Positions 1 to 8,996 are shown, counted from the stretch's first letter. The stretch is DNA of 64,000 nt from Yersinia frederiksenii ATCC 33641 (GCF_000754805.1 NZ_KN150731.1:496001-560000), one strand, 5' to 3'. Program-made: numbers and translations. Notes: generated by a model not told the origin, from the letters alone.

Positions 1-436
1 CTCAGTTCTTATTGCTGACGTACCATTTGAAGAGTCGGCCCCCTTCCGGGCTGCCGCATCCCGTTATGGTATTGCACCAATATTCATTTGTCCGCCCAAT
101 GCTGATGATGATTTATTACGCGAAATCGCCTCTCATGGCCGTGGCTATACTTATCTACTCTCACGCGCGGGTGTGACTGGTGCGGAAAATCATGGCCATC
201 TGCCGTTAAATCACTTGATTGATAAATTGCGCGAGTATCACGCCGCCCCTGCACTGCAAGGTTTTGGCATTTCAGAGCCTGAGCAGGTAAAAACCAGTTT
301 AGCGGCAGGTGCTGCCGGCGTAATTTCTGGCTCCGTGATGGTAAAAATCATTGAAAACAATCTCTCGCAACCCGCAGAGATGTTGGCTCAGTTATCCCGT
401 TTTGTGACAGAAATGAAAGCCGCCACTCGTCTTTGA
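1..436 (+). CDS. trpA: Tryptophan synthase alpha chain, C-terminal part (TrpA)
   Basis: This is the last ~144 codons of the alpha subunit of tryptophan synthase, which cleaves indole-3-glycerol phosphate to indole and glyceraldehyde-3-phosphate and passes indole to TrpB. The reading frame is open from base 2 and the 5' part lies outside the window. Recognisable TIM-barrel segments are the [11 protein letters not shown] loop, the SRAGVTG active-site loop and the phosphate-binding GFGIS and AAGVISGS segments near the end. As the last gene of the trp operon it is followed by a hairpin. Identity is very secure; only the N-terminus is missing because of the window edge. Confidence 0.97.
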   Translation, partial: SVLIADVPFEESAPFRAAASRYGIAPIFICPPNADDDLLREIASHGRGYTYLLSRAGVTGAENHGHLPLNHLIDKLREYHAAPALQGFGISEPEQVKTSLAAGAAGVISGSVMVKIIENNLSQPAEMLAQLSRFVTEMKAATRL

Positions 437-443
437 TGTTACC

Positions 444-475
444 TAGCGCCTGATGGTTTACCCTTTCGGGCGCTA
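444..475 (+). terminator. Likely trp operon terminator hairpin
   Basis: TAGCGCC at 444-450 pairs with GGCGCTA at 469-475 just after the trpA stop. The downstream T-tract is weak, so termination strength is uncertain. Confidence 0.5.
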
Positions 476-605
476 TATCCTCTTATTTTCAATATCTTCC
501 GCACTACTGATATCAGCCATCCATTTGAATAAAACTCATTCATAACCAATACTAATTACTGCGTAATACATGCCCTATGATATCGATAAACATGGAGAGT
601 CATTT

Positions 606-920
606 ATGAAGATTTTCAAGACCCTTTCAGCTTTATGCATGGTAGTAATTATGGCGATGGCAGTCTCTGCCTGCGCGCCTACCGCGAAGTCAGAAGGAAC
701 CGGGGGGTATCTGGATGATACCGTCGTCACCACGAAAGTGAAATCAGCGCTGCTGGGTGAGAAAAATCTAAAATCCACTGAAATCAGTGTTGAGACGTTC
801 AAAGGTCGGGTTCAGTTGAGTGGTTTTGTGAGTTCACGTCAGGATGCAAACCGCGCAGTGCAGATCACCCGAACTGTACCAGGGGTGAAATCTGTTAGTG
901 ATCAGATGCTTATCAGATAA
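606..920 (+). CDS. BON-domain lipoprotein, OsmY-like
   Basis: This is a 104-residue exported protein. The ATG at 606 is chosen over an upstream in-frame ATG because GGAGAG lies 7 bases before it and a proper signal sequence then begins the protein. Residues 1-22 are a lipoprotein signal ending in VSAC, so the cysteine should be lipidated. Residues about 38-104 form one BON domain (two Val-Val-Lys/Gly-rich repeats ending in VPGVKSVSDQMLIR), a fold thought to bind phospholipid in proteins such as OsmY and DolP. It stands alone between the trp operon and ompW and has its own terminator. The specific role is unknown. Confidence 0.85.
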   Translation: MKIFKTLSALCMVVIMAMAVSACAPTAKSEGTGGYLDDTVVTTKVKSALLGEKNLKSTEISVETFKGRVQLSGFVSSRQDANRAVQITRTVPGVKSVSDQMLIR

Positions 921-930
921 TATAACGCTC

Positions 931-956
931 GGAGGCGCATTTCTGCGCCTCCTTTG
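931..956 (+). terminator. Terminator of the BON lipoprotein gene
   Basis: GGAGGCGCA (931-939) pairs perfectly with TGCGCCTCC (944-952) and is followed by a short T run. Confidence 0.75.
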
Positions 957-1014
957 TGACCCAACTCTGCAATATCAAGTCCCAAGGGCTTGCCCAAAGT
1001 TATTGCCGTTATAG

Positions 1015-1650
1015 TTAGAAACGATAACCCGCGCCAAACATAAACACCCACGGATCAAGACGAGTATGAATAGTCTGCTCTTCACCACCCGCTTTGAATT
1101 TGACGTCGGTTTCGATATTCATCCACCAGACAGACATATTCAGCATCCAGTTCTCGCTGACCATATAATCCAGACCCGCTTGCCCTGCCACACCCCATGA
1201 ATCTTTAACACTCAAATCCGTCAAACCGGCAGAGCTGCCCGTGTTATTGAATTTCTCATCAAAGAAAGTGGTGTAGTTCAGGCCGATCCCTAAATATGGC
1301 CGCAGTTTGTCTTGTTTATCACGGAAATAATATTGAGCCATTAATGTCGGCGGCAATTGCTTAACTTCTGCAATATTCCCGGTCGGCTCTAAGCCAATTT
1401 TATGGCGGAACGGTGTAGCCGCCAACAATTCTACCCCAATATTATCAGTAATGAGATAGCTGAAGGTCAGGCCCAACTGAGTATTGTTATCTGCCTTGAA
1501 AGAACCATAACCTAGTACATCATCAGACCCGGCATTGGGTCTGACAGTCGCCGTCCCTGCCCGGAAAATATAATCGCCTGCTTGATGTGCGCTTACCGCA
1601 GTCGATGCCAGAGTTGCTACGGCTAACAATGCCAAAGTGACTTTTTTCAT
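1015..1650 (-). CDS. ompW: Outer membrane protein OmpW
   Basis: This is a 211-residue eight-stranded beta-barrel porin of the OmpW family, a narrow hydrophobic channel in the outer membrane. The ATG at 1650 starts a clear signal peptide (MKKVTLALLAV to about residue 21, cleavage after VSA). A longer in-frame reading from 1716 would run through a 17-bp inverted repeat and lacks a signal peptide, so it is rejected. The C-terminus ends in the barrel signature GAGYRF with terminal phenylalanine. An FNR-like site lies about 150 bases upstream, consistent with known FNR control of ompW in E. coli. The leader hairpin immediately before the ribosome site is unusual. Confidence 0.95.
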   Translation of the reverse strand: MKKVTLALLAVATLASTAVSAHQAGDYIFRAGTATVRPNAGSDDVLGYGSFKADNNTQLGLTFSYLITDNIGVELLAATPFRHKIGLEPTGNIAEVKQLPPTLMAQYYFRDKQDKLRPYLGIGLNYTTFFDEKFNNTGSSAGLTDLSVKDSWGVAGQAGLDYMVSENWMLNMSVWWMNIETDVKFKAGGEEQTIHTRLDPWVFMFGAGYRF

Positions 1651-1659
1651 TATCCATTC

Positions 1660-1700
1660 CATTTGTAGGTATATTCGCGAACTGAATATACCTACAAATG
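1660..1700 (-). repeat. 17-bp perfect inverted repeat in the ompW leader
   Basis: CATTTGTAGGTATATTC at 1660-1676 is repeated exactly as its reverse complement at 1684-1700 with a 7-base loop. In the ompW transcript this would be a very stable stem ending about 9 bases before the start codon, touching the first G of the probable ribosome site (GGAATGG). Confidence 0.9.
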
Positions 1701-1794
1701 AGTATTCATGATCCAATAGAGATCACACCTTTAGCAACAAATTGAATAAATCCTAAATTAAGTAAGGTTATTTAATTCCTTAATATCATTGAAA

Positions 1795-1808
1795 TTGATC
1801 TGGATCAT
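1795..1808. promoter_or_regulatory. FNR-like site upstream of ompW
   Basis: TTGATCTGGATCAT matches the FNR consensus TTGAT-N4-ATCAA at 9 of 10 fixed positions. FNR activation of ompW is known in E. coli; use here is inferred. It could also serve the divergent gene at 1948. Confidence 0.6.
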
Positions 1809-1947
1809 AAATGACTCTTTCGCACCAAATCGCACTAATACGCATTGATGAAAAAGAGAACAGTGGTCATGCTGCTATGCTTGGATATCGTATGTGTGAA
1901 ATCGTGATCGGTTGGCTGTTTACTTTGTAAGGAGCAGTAGATTAAAG

Positions 1948-2355
1948 ATGAGCGCGGAAATGAATCCCTGTGTGAACTGCGGTGCCTGCTGTGCCTATTT
2001 TCGGGTGTCATTCTATTGGGCTGAGGCTCAAGAAGGCGGCGGTACCGTTCCTAATGCCATGACTGAGCAAGTCACTCCCTTTATCAGTTGCATGTCTGGC
2101 ACCAACAGCAAATCCCCTCGCTGTATGGCCCTGCAAGGAGAGGTCGGTCAGTCTGTTTCCTGCTCAATTTATGGTGACCGGCCACCTCCTTGCCATGAAT
2201 TTACACCTTCAGGTGAAGTAGGCGTTCGCAATCCACACTGTGATCGCGCCCGCGCCCACTATGGTTTGCCACCGTTACCTGTTGATAACATCCAGATAAT
2301 TAGATTAGAAGAAATTGGTCATTGGCCTATCACGGGATCCCACAGCGCCCCATAA
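1948..2355 (+). CDS. YkgJ-family cysteine-cluster protein
   Basis: This is a 135-residue protein of the YkgJ/UPF0153 type, defined by a conserved set of cysteines thought to bind zinc or an Fe-S cluster. The N-terminal CVNCGACC motif is visible at residues 9-16, followed by further cysteines in [20 protein letters not shown] and NPHCDRA. The ATG at 1948 follows AAGGAG at 1929-1934; an internal ATG at 1960 immediately before the cysteine motif is an alternative. It is transcribed divergently from ompW and sits about 50 bases before yciC. The biochemical function of this family is not established. Confidence 0.8.
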   Translation: MSAEMNPCVNCGACCAYFRVSFYWAEAQEGGGTVPNAMTEQVTPFISCMSGTNSKSPRCMALQGEVGQSVSCSIYGDRPPPCHEFTPSGEVGVRNPHCDRARAHYGLPPLPVDNIQIIRLEEIGHWPITGSHSAP

Positions 2356-2406
2356 CAAGGTATAATCATCGGCTAAGCGCTATTTTTTCGATCCCAAGGA
2401 GCTTTC

Positions 2407-3174
2407 ATGCCTATCACGGCTAACACTTTATACCGTGACAGTTTTAACTTTTTACGTAATCAGCTGCCGGCTATCCTGTTACTGGCTTTGCTAACTGCGT
2501 TCATTACCGTCATGCTGAATCAGGCATTTATCCCTGGTACAGAACAACTGAGTATTTTGAGTGCTTCAGAAAGTGATTTTGCGTCATCAGGGAATGTCAG
2601 CATTCGGGATATGGTGGCGCAATTGACTCCTGAGCAACAAATCGTGCTGCTCAAAGTCTCTGCGGCGGCAACTTTTTCTGCACTAGTGGGTAATGTCTTA
2701 TTAGTGGGCGGGATGCTAACGCTGATATCGATGGTATCAATGGGGCGTCGTGTAAGTGCATTGCAGGCCATTGGTCTTTCCGTGCCTACTTTGCCTCGCT
2801 TACTGTTACTGATGTTTATTGGTACGTTGCTCATCCAGTTAGGATTAATGATCTTTATCGTGCCCGGTATCGCCATTGCTGTCGCACTTTCATTGTCGCC
2901 GGTTATCGTAACCACAGAGAAAATAGGCGTTTTTGCCGCCATAAAAGCCAGTTCTAAACTGGCCTTTTCCAATGTGCGGTTAATTATTCCTGCCATGATG
3001 TTGTGGATAGCGGCCAAATTAGTCTTGCTGTATCTGGTCAATCACTTGACCGCACTGCCGACGCCAATTGCTAGTGTCATTTTAAGTACGCTGAGTAATC
3101 TGGTTTCTGCATTATTGTTGGTTTACCTGTTCCGCTTATATATGTTGCTGCGTCCAACCGATGCCAGCGCCTAA
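2407..3174 (+). CDS. yciC: Inner membrane protein YciC (UPF0259)
   Basis: This 255-residue protein is predicted to cross the inner membrane about six times, with clear hydrophobic runs beginning at residues ~18, ~90, ~135, ~190 and ~225. It matches YciC, a UPF0259 protein next to yciB and ompW in E. coli that has been linked to envelope maintenance. GGAG lies about 6 bases before the ATG. Its E. coli neighbour yciB is here separated from it by a convergent SulP transporter gene, so the usual yciCBA order is interrupted. Confidence 0.9.
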   Translation: MPITANTLYRDSFNFLRNQLPAILLLALLTAFITVMLNQAFIPGTEQLSILSASESDFASSGNVSIRDMVAQLTPEQQIVLLKVSAAATFSALVGNVLLVGGMLTLISMVSMGRRVSALQAIGLSVPTLPRLLLLMFIGTLLIQLGLMIFIVPGIAIAVALSLSPVIVTTEKIGVFAAIKASSKLAFSNVRLIIPAMMLWIAAKLVLLYLVNHLTALPTPIASVILSTLSNLVSALLLVYLFRLYMLLRPTDASA

Positions 3175-3196
3175 ATAGCGGCTCAGATAGAACCGT

Positions 3197-3220
3197 AAAA
3201 AGGGCCATTACGGCCCTTTT
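3197..3220. terminator. Bidirectional terminator between yciC and the SulP gene
   Basis: AAAAGGGCC (3197-3205) and GGCCCTTTT (3212-3220) form a stem with A and T tracts on both sides, serving the convergent genes. Confidence 0.85.
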
Positions 3221-3239
3221 CTCTTTACAATAATGTCCA

Positions 3240-4973
3240 TCAGTTAATTTCAGGCTCTCCACTCTCCACTGACTCTTGTTTCTCGGCCACTCGCTGTTTA
3301 CTTTGAATCAGCTTAAGGGCCAGATACAGATCGGGCACCAAGATCAAATCCTCATCATGGCTTTTTAGCCGATTAATGCGGAACCAGCGCGTCAACTCAG
3401 TACGTCTTCCGGCTAATATCAGCTTAACATTACGCTGCTTCAAATCGCGTTTAAGTTCATCAATGGCGGCCAGCACACTGATGTCGGCATAGGTAAAACT
3501 GGCGACAGCATCAATGACCACCCAATCAGCGGGATGTAGAGCGCTATCAACCAGATTCAAAATCCGCCGCTTAAAATAAGCCACATTGAAATAGGTCAAT
3601 GGCGAGTTAAAACGGTACATCATAACGCCGGGGACTGGCTTAATCCCATTACCACTGCGCATCGAATGGATCATGCCATCAACGTTAACCCCCAATAGCT
3701 GCTCAGTCGGGCGGAATACCGTACGCAGGAATTGTAGTAACCCGAGTAATACGGCTAAACCAATCCCGCTAATCACCCCCACTAACACCACGCTGATAAA
3801 GGTAAAAAGCGCCAGATAGAAAGCTTGAGTATTACGTTTACGTAATTGCCATAGACTTCTGAACCCCAGCAATGACCAGGCAGCATAAATCAGCACCACC
3901 CCCAAGGCTGCGATAGGGATAAATTGCAGTGGGCGCGTCATAAATAGCAATACCATCGCAATAACCAGTGCAGCAATAATAGAAACCAACTGGCTCTTAC
4001 CATTATTGGCATCATTCACTGCCGTGCGAGTACTGGCCCCACTGATAGCAAACCCTTGAGATAAGGCAGAGACGATATTGGTGATACCCAATGCACGTAA
4101 TTCCACATCGGCATCAACCTCATAACCGTTTTTGGCGGCAAAACTGCGGGCCGTCAGCATCATGCTAACGAAACTCACCACGGCCAAGTTGAGTGCGGGG
4201 ATAACCATGTCACGCAGCAGACCCGGTTGGAAGTCAGGCCAATGCACCATGGGCAGGCCACCTTCAAATCCCCCGACGATTGAGACACCAAATTGCTGCA
4301 TATTGGCAGCCCACGAGACAAAGGTGGCAATGACAATCGCCAACAGTGGCGCAGGCCAGTTTGGTCTTAACCACTTGACACCATACAGCACCACAAACGT
4401 CAGTAACGAGATAGCGACCGTCGGCAAATGGGTATTCATCAAGTTATGTGGCAGCGCCAACACCCGCTCAATCAACTGCGGCGGCCGGGTCATAAAGCCA
4501 AAAACCTTACCTAGTTGGTCAACAATGATGGTGATGGCAACCCCATTAAGCAACCCGGTCAATATGGGTCGTGATAATAAATCAGCCAATGCGCCAAGTT
4601 TGAAACGGCTGGCCACCAAGCACCACGTCCCCATCATCAATGTCATCATTATAGTGAGTTGCCAGTGAACCTCACTATTCCCCGCCGCCAGTGGTGCCAC
4701 TACCGCGGCGATCACCGCACAAGTGGCAGCATCAGGCCCCACGATCAATTGTCGCGAAGAGCCAAAAAATGCATAGGCAATCATCGGCAAAATACACGAA
4801 TACAAACCGACAGCGGCGCTGACACCGGTTAATTCGGCATAAGCGATGGCAATGGGTAATGCCACTGCGGCGACGGATAATCCCGCTCTAATATCAGGCT
4901 TGAACCAGTCTCTTTCATAAGCCATTAATTGGGTCAAACCCGGCATCCAATACCGGAGTGATTTTCTCTGCAT
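3240..4973 (-). CDS. SulP-family anion transporter with STAS domain
   Basis: This 577-residue protein has the SulP/SLC26 layout: about 12 membrane segments (residues ~20-430) and a cytoplasmic STAS domain (~440-560). SulP landmarks include PIAIAYAELTGVSAAVGLYS near the N-terminus and ISGASTRTAVN in the later membrane part. The ATG at 4973 is preferred because GGAG lies 6-9 bases upstream; the frame is open further, to 5006. It does not closely resemble E. coli DauA (YchM), so the substrate (sulfate, bicarbonate or a dicarboxylate) is not assigned. It is convergent with yciC and divergent from yciB, and it breaks the yciC-yciB order seen in E. coli. Confidence 0.88.
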   Translation of the reverse strand: MQRKSLRYWMPGLTQLMAYERDWFKPDIRAGLSVAAVALPIAIAYAELTGVSAAVGLYSCILPMIAYAFFGSSRQLIVGPDAATCAVIAAVVAPLAAGNSEVHWQLTIMMTLMMGTWCLVASRFKLGALADLLSRPILTGLLNGVAITIIVDQLGKVFGFMTRPPQLIERVLALPHNLMNTHLPTVAISLLTFVVLYGVKWLRPNWPAPLLAIVIATFVSWAANMQQFGVSIVGGFEGGLPMVHWPDFQPGLLRDMVIPALNLAVVSFVSMMLTARSFAAKNGYEVDADVELRALGITNIVSALSQGFAISGASTRTAVNDANNGKSQLVSIIAALVIAMVLLFMTRPLQFIPIAALGVVLIYAAWSLLGFRSLWQLRKRNTQAFYLALFTFISVVLVGVISGIGLAVLLGLLQFLRTVFRPTEQLLGVNVDGMIHSMRSGNGIKPVPGVMMYRFNSPLTYFNVAYFKRRILNLVDSALHPADWVVIDAVASFTYADISVLAAIDELKRDLKQRNVKLILAGRRTELTRWFRINRLKSHDEDLILVPDLYLALKLIQSKQRVAEKQESVESGEPEIN

Positions 4974-5203
4974 AGTTACTCCACCAAGCCTTAACCCAAT
5001 ATTCATTACGTATCATGCTGGGTTAATGCATGGCTGGCAATATACAGACAAAATCTGTTACTTGTTTATCGTAAGTTTCTGCAAATTCCACTGGCAGAAC
5101 GCGCATTCCGGCAGATAATTAAGGATAATAGTGTTTTACCGCGGGTACCCTCACCTCACTGAATCCGGTATAGTCGGGCGATGTACAAATGATGGATTGA
5201 TTC

Positions 5204-5746
5204 ATGAAGCAACTTTTAGATTTTCTCCCATTGGTCGTATTTTTCGTTTTCTACAAGATGTATGACATTTTTGTCGCCTCAGGGGCGTTGATTGTCGCAA
5301 CATTGCTGGCATTGGCCTTTACTTGGGTCAAATATCGCAAAGTAGAAAAAATGACATTGGTTACCGCAATTATGGTGTTGGTATTCGGTACCTTAACGCT
5401 GGCATTCCACAGTGACTTATTCATTAAGTGGAAAGTGACGGTGTTGTATGTGTTGTTCGCCGCCGCGTTATTAATCAGCCAGTGGTTTATGAAAAAACCA
5501 TTGATTCAGCGGATGCTGGGTAAAGAGCTGTCATTGCCTGATGCCGTATGGTCAACATTGAATATGTCTTGGGCAATATTCTTCCTGGCCTGCGGCTTGC
5601 TGAACATCTATGTCGCATTCTGGTTACCGCAAGATATCTGGGTGAATTTTAAAGTCTTTGGCTTAACCGCGCTGACGTTGGTATTCACCCTGATCAGCGG
5701 CGTTTATATTTACCGACATATGCCAGAAGAACAGAAAAAGTCGTAA
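5204..5746 (+). CDS. yciB: Intracellular septation protein A family, YciB
   Basis: This is a 180-residue inner membrane protein with five hydrophobic segments, starting [23 protein letters not shown], which is characteristic of YciB (IspZ). The family affects cell length and envelope integrity and interacts with elongation and division proteins in E. coli. The length matches the family (about 179). It heads a yciB-yciA pair 94 bases apart, with a hairpin between the two genes. Confidence 0.95.
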   Translation: MKQLLDFLPLVVFFVFYKMYDIFVASGALIVATLLALAFTWVKYRKVEKMTLVTAIMVLVFGTLTLAFHSDLFIKWKVTVLYVLFAAALLISQWFMKKPLIQRMLGKELSLPDAVWSTLNMSWAIFFLACGLLNIYVAFWLPQDIWVNFKVFGLTALTLVFTLISGVYIYRHMPEEQKKS

Positions 5747-5785
5747 CGTTAACGATTACCCTCGCAAATAAATGAAGTATTTGTT

Positions 5786-5807
5786 GCCCACTGACCTTCC
5801 AGTGGGC
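5786..5807 (+). other. Intercistronic hairpin between yciB and yciA
   Basis: GCCCACTG (5786-5793) pairs with CAGTGGGC (5800-5807). No T-tract follows, so it may stabilise or segment the transcript rather than end it. Confidence 0.55.
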
Positions 5808-5840
5808 TATTCCAGGTGAGCAGATTTTTAGTAGGCAGAG

Positions 5841-6290
5841 ATGACTCAGGAACAATTATCACCTCACGGTGAGCAATCATTACCTAACGGTGAATTGGTA
5901 CTCCGTACCCTTGCCATGCCCGCTGACACTAATGCCAATGGCGATATATTCGGCGGCTGGTTGATGTCACAAATGGATATCGGCGGCGCTATTCAGGCGA
6001 AAGAAATAGCACAGGGCCGGGTGGTCACGGTACGTGTTGACGGGATGACATTCCTCAAGCCGGTGGCTGTGGGTGATGTCGTTTGCTGCTATGCCCGCTG
6101 TATCAAGACTGGCCGCAGCTCTATTACTATCAATATCGAAGTCTGGGTGAAAAAAGTCTCTTCCGAGCCTATCGGTCAGCGCTATCGTGCGACTGAAGCG
6201 GTCTTCACCTACGTTGCAGTGGATGATGCTGGGAAAGCTCGCGCTTTACCGGATGGCAGAGGTAATTTTGAGGTCGGTGCGACCCAATAA
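5841..6290 (+). CDS. yciA: Acyl-CoA thioesterase YciA
   Basis: This 149-residue hotdog-fold thioesterase hydrolyses short- to long-chain acyl-CoAs in the cytoplasm. The catalytic-loop region ADTNANGDIFGGWLMSQMDIGGA (residues ~30-52) is nearly identical to E. coli YciA, including the Asn-Gly-Asp active-site segment; the RVDGMTFLKPVAVGD strand follows. It is about 17 residues longer than the E. coli protein, mostly at the N-terminus. It probably forms an operon with yciB and ends at a good terminator before the convergent tonB gene. Confidence 0.95.
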   Translation: MTQEQLSPHGEQSLPNGELVLRTLAMPADTNANGDIFGGWLMSQMDIGGAIQAKEIAQGRVVTVRVDGMTFLKPVAVGDVVCCYARCIKTGRSSITINIEVWVKKVSSEPIGQRYRATEAVFTYVAVDDAGKARALPDGRGNFEVGATQ

Positions 6291-6314
6291 TCGCTAACCG
6301 GGTTCTGCCGATGC

Positions 6315-6345
6315 AAAAAGGGTCGCATTAAAGCGGCCCTTTTTA
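6315..6345. terminator. Terminator between yciA and tonB
   Basis: AAAAAGGGTCGC and GCGGCCCTTTTT pair around an ATTAAA loop, with T-tract after the stem on the plus strand and A-tract before it, so it can serve both convergent genes. Confidence 0.8.
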
Positions 6346-6386
6346 TTGTGCTGACTAAATCATGTTTAAACTAGTGCATTGATGCC

Positions 6387-7142
6387 TTAGTTCATCTCCA
6401 TGTTGCCACCAATCTTGAACACGATGGTTGTAACATAATCTTTGGCAGCAACCGCTTCAAACCGCCACTTACGCATAACCTGCTTCACCTCACGCTCAAA
6501 GGTATTTCGCGGAGTCGCTTCCAAGATACGTACATTTGTCACACGGCCATTTTCATCAATGTCGTATTGTACTTTAACCTGCCCTTCAACTCCCAAGGCC
6601 AAGGCGCGGGCGGGATAAGTGGGTTTCGCCTTACTCAGTGCTTTTGGTCCGGCTGATGTTGATGCCCCAGGCACCGATGTCTTAGGTGCTGATTTTACCG
6701 GCGCATTATTAGAAACCAACGCAGGCTCATCAGATTTAAAGAGTTTATCATCCGGCGGAGCCACTGTTTTCTTAACATCTGGCTTCTTCACTTCCGGCTT
6801 TTTCACTTCTTTTTTCACTGGTTTAGGTTTGGGCTTAGGTTTCACCGGTTCAGGGAGTGGAACAGGGACCGGCTCTGGCAACACTTCGGGCTCAGGTGGT
6901 GTCTCTTCGACCGTTTCAGGCTCGGGTTCTGCCTGTGGTTCCGCCGCCGCAGGTTGTGGAGCGGCAAAAGTGGCAATATTGACCATAGTGACAGCCAGCG
7001 GGGCGTCCTCAATTTCAGGTTGTTCCCGCATTTGTTCGACAGATACATATAGCAATGCTGCAACTACGCTGCCATGTAGCCCTACTGAAAGTACGATTGG
7101 CCATCTAAGGCGCCGACCCAGAAAAAATTTATTTAGCTGCAT
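6387..7142 (-). CDS. tonB: Energy transducer TonB
   Basis: TonB (251 residues) couples the ExbB/ExbD proton motive force to outer-membrane receptors for iron chelates and cobalamin. Visible parts are the N-terminal membrane anchor with the essential Ser-x3-His face (Ser19, His23), a periplasmic proline-rich spacer with Glu-Pro then Lys-Pro repeats (residues ~65-125), and the C-terminal domain with the YPARAL box-contacting segment and the final IVFKIGG strand. Length is close to the E. coli 239. A Fur-like site lies about 150 bases upstream, as expected for an iron-regulated gene. Confidence 0.97.
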   Translation of the reverse strand: MQLNKFFLGRRLRWPIVLSVGLHGSVVAALLYVSVEQMREQPEIEDAPLAVTMVNIATFAAPQPAAAEPQAEPEPETVEETPPEPEVLPEPVPVPLPEPVKPKPKPKPVKKEVKKPEVKKPDVKKTVAPPDDKLFKSDEPALVSNNAPVKSAPKTSVPGASTSAGPKALSKAKPTYPARALALGVEGQVKVQYDIDENGRVTNVRILEATPRNTFEREVKQVMRKWRFEAVAAKDYVTTIVFKIGGNMEMN

Positions 7143-7286
7143 AATAATTCACTGTCCTCTGATGCAGCTAAGTTTAAATGCAAATAGCAATCATATTCAA
7201 TAAGCAACTGCAAACTATCTCATCGATAGGTCTTAAATGGTGTTTTAAGCGGCAATATCAACGAAATGACACTTTCTATTTACGCT

Positions 7287-7314
7287 TAGTTATCATTTTA
7301 TTTCATTATCAATT
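7287..7314. promoter_or_regulatory. Candidate Fur box upstream of tonB
   Basis: On the minus strand the stretch reads TTGATAATGAAATAAAATGA, sharing GATAATGA and other positions with the 19-bp Fur consensus. A second GATAATGAT lies at 7402-7410, just before yciI. Fur control of tonB is well known; these exact sites are inferred. Confidence 0.5.
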
Positions 7315-7424
7315 ACCGGTGTATACCAAGATTTCTACGTGACACCCAAGATTGAATTTAGTAATGGAACATGCTGTTATGGAATACCAAACTAATATCA
7401 TGATAATGATTTTAAAGGTGAAAC

Positions 7425-7721
7425 ATGCTTTACGTAATCTTTGCTACCGACGTCCCGGACTCACTTGAAAAGCGTTTATCCGTGCGCCCCGCGCATCTGG
7501 CTCGCTTACAAGCATTGCAGGACCAAGGGCGCTTACTGACTGCAGGCCCAAACCCCGCCATTGACAGTGCAGACCCAGGTGCTGCCGGGTTCACCGGCTC
7601 AACGGTGATTGCTGAATTTACCTCACAACAAGAGGCTGAGGCTTGGGCTGAACAAGACCCTTATGTGGCCGCTGGCGTCTACCAATCGGTTATCATTAAA
7701 CCTTATAAACGGGTATTTTGA
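7425..7721 (+). CDS. yciI: YciI-family protein
   Basis: This 98-residue cytoplasmic protein has the YciI fold, a ferredoxin-like alpha/beta dimer related to muconolactone isomerase, with the conserved RPAHLARL segment (His at ~25) and [11 protein letters not shown]. The molecular function is not proven. It is divergent from tonB, as in E. coli, with a GGTG ribosome site 5-8 bases before the ATG. The shared upstream region holds Fur-like motifs, so iron may affect it too. Confidence 0.93.
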   Translation: MLYVIFATDVPDSLEKRLSVRPAHLARLQALQDQGRLLTAGPNPAIDSADPGAAGFTGSTVIAEFTSQQEAEAWAEQDPYVAAGVYQSVIIKPYKRVF

Positions 7722-7735
7722 TGGCTCAATTGAAA

Positions 7736-7768
7736 CAATACGCCTGAATTTAGGCGTATTGTATTTTA
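7736..7768 (+). terminator. Terminator of yciI
   Basis: CAATACGCCT (7736-7745) pairs perfectly with AGGCGTATTG (7752-7761), followed by TATTTT. Confidence 0.85.
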
Positions 7769-7801
7769 GCTATGTCATGAGATAGGCGGTACCTTATACC
7801 A

Positions 7802-8065
7802 CTACACTTTGTAGTGCTTTAACCAATGATCCTCGCAAGCTTCCACCGCTTTATCCAGCATGTGTGCAGGTGATTTTAATATCATATGGTCTTTTCTTAC
7901 CCATACAGGATAAGTGTGTTTCCCGGCAGCAATGACTTGTTCAGAATAAACAGCAGCGTGGTATATCAACTCAGACTCCTCACAATAAATCTCATATTTA
8001 TAAAGTGCGGTGCTGGTTTTTAAATCCCCAAAGAATACTGTTTTAGCTAATTTATATTGAGACAT
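7802..8065 (-). CDS. Hypothetical protein, 87 residues
   Basis: I do not recognise this family. The frame continues upstream to 8101, but the ATG at 8065 has AAGG about 9-12 bases ahead and gives a compact start (MSQYKLAKTVFFG). The product is a small mixed alpha/beta protein without signal peptide or membrane segment, rich in Tyr, His and Lys and ending in WLKHYKV. Codon use looks normal for the region and it terminates just downstream of the yciI terminator, on the opposite strand. It occupies, with the next gene, the interval where E. coli carries kch and yciY. A real gene is likely; function unknown. Confidence 0.6.
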   Translation of the reverse strand: MSQYKLAKTVFFGDLKTSTALYKYEIYCEESELIYHAAVYSEQVIAAGKHTYPVWVRKDHMILKSPAHMLDKAVEACEDHWLKHYKV

Positions 8066-8239
8066 GAACGATAGCCTTTGCTGTAATAGGGATTGTATCA
8101 TCCACTGAACAGCATCATATAACTGTGATATTCACAGCAAAAGCCCTCTAAGTTAATGTCCTGTCAATATAATTTACCTTTTTTTGAGTGGCAGCCATGA
8201 CCTTGAGCTAACGACTACCGGGCTAATATCGCGCTGAAT

Positions 8240-8962
8240 CTATCTAATATTGGCATGCTCATAACGTAGTGGAAGATGATTTAGCTCATCCAATACCACC
8301 GAGCTAAATAAGTAACCTTGCATGGCATCAACGCCCATATTAGCAAGCTGGCTAAACTGCTGATGAGTTTCGACCCCTTCAACAACAACATTCTGGCAAT
8401 GATCACGTAAACGCATCAACAGGTTATCAAAGGTGGCACTCCCTCCCCACTGCCAGTAAAAATGCTTGTCAATTTTGACACATTCAAAGAAACCACTGGC
8501 GGCCGCGGCAATGTGAGCATTGCCACTGCCAAAATCATCCAACCACAAGGAGTATCGTTTAGCCAGCTTACTTAATGGGGTATTCCTCACCCCTTCACTA
8601 AGATTGGGAAAGCTCTCCATTATCTCCAACCGGATGAAAGGCATCGAACTCAATAATGATATGACAGACTCGTCACCTAGCACGGCTTGTGTCATATCAA
8701 AATCTATATTAATTGAGAGTATTATTTGATGCTCAATAAACCATTTCTGCTGTTTTTTTACCGCCGATAATTGGTCATACAACAAGGTTGCTTTCATCTG
8801 GGCATTAAGCTGATGCAAGAAACGTTCGGTATAAATAGGCGATTTAAAAGAGCTCGTTGTGAACCGGCTCAATAACTCTACTGCAAATAACTTACCATTA
8901 AGTTTGTAAACCGGCTCACAGATAAAAGTGCAATCGACTGCAATGTTTAGCCTGCTATCCAC
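8240..8962 (-). CDS. Stand-alone EAL-domain cyclic-di-GMP phosphodiesterase
   Basis: This 240-residue protein is almost entirely one EAL domain, the c-di-GMP-hydrolysing phosphodiesterase fold. Catalytic positions are present: Glu29 in AVELLSR (the EAL motif reads VEL), Asn85 in SINID, Glu113 in LEIMES, Asp142-Asp143 in LDDFGSG, Lys163 in VKID, Glu195 in VVVEGVET and Gln215 in MQGYLFS, so it should be active. There is no sensor domain. Layout and sequence resemble E. coli PdeH (YhjH), which controls motility, but it sits in a different location and orthology is unproven. Three TTGATCA repeats lie 35-78 bases upstream of its start. Confidence 0.88.
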   Translation of the reverse strand: MDSRLNIAVDCTFICEPVYKLNGKLFAVELLSRFTTSSFKSPIYTERFLHQLNAQMKATLLYDQLSAVKKQQKWFIEHQIILSINIDFDMTQAVLGDESVISLLSSMPFIRLEIMESFPNLSEGVRNTPLSKLAKRYSLWLDDFGSGNAHIAAAASGFFECVKIDKHFYWQWGGSATFDNLLMRLRDHCQNVVVEGVETHQQFSQLANMGVDAMQGYLFSSVVLDELNHLPLRYEHANIR

Positions 8963-8996
8963 GGTAAAAATCCTTTTATTTGATTAGAACAGCAGT

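Noticed and set aside
2520-3041. 173-codon minus-strand frame inside yciC
   Set aside because: Antisense shadow of a membrane protein gene; no ribosome site or homology.
4132-4668. 178-codon plus-strand frame inside the SulP gene
   Set aside because: Shadow frame; composition does not resemble a protein and SulP coding is clear.
6619-7203. Long plus-strand frame opposite tonB
   Set aside because: Gly/Ser/Thr-rich shadow of the Pro/Lys-rich TonB spacer.
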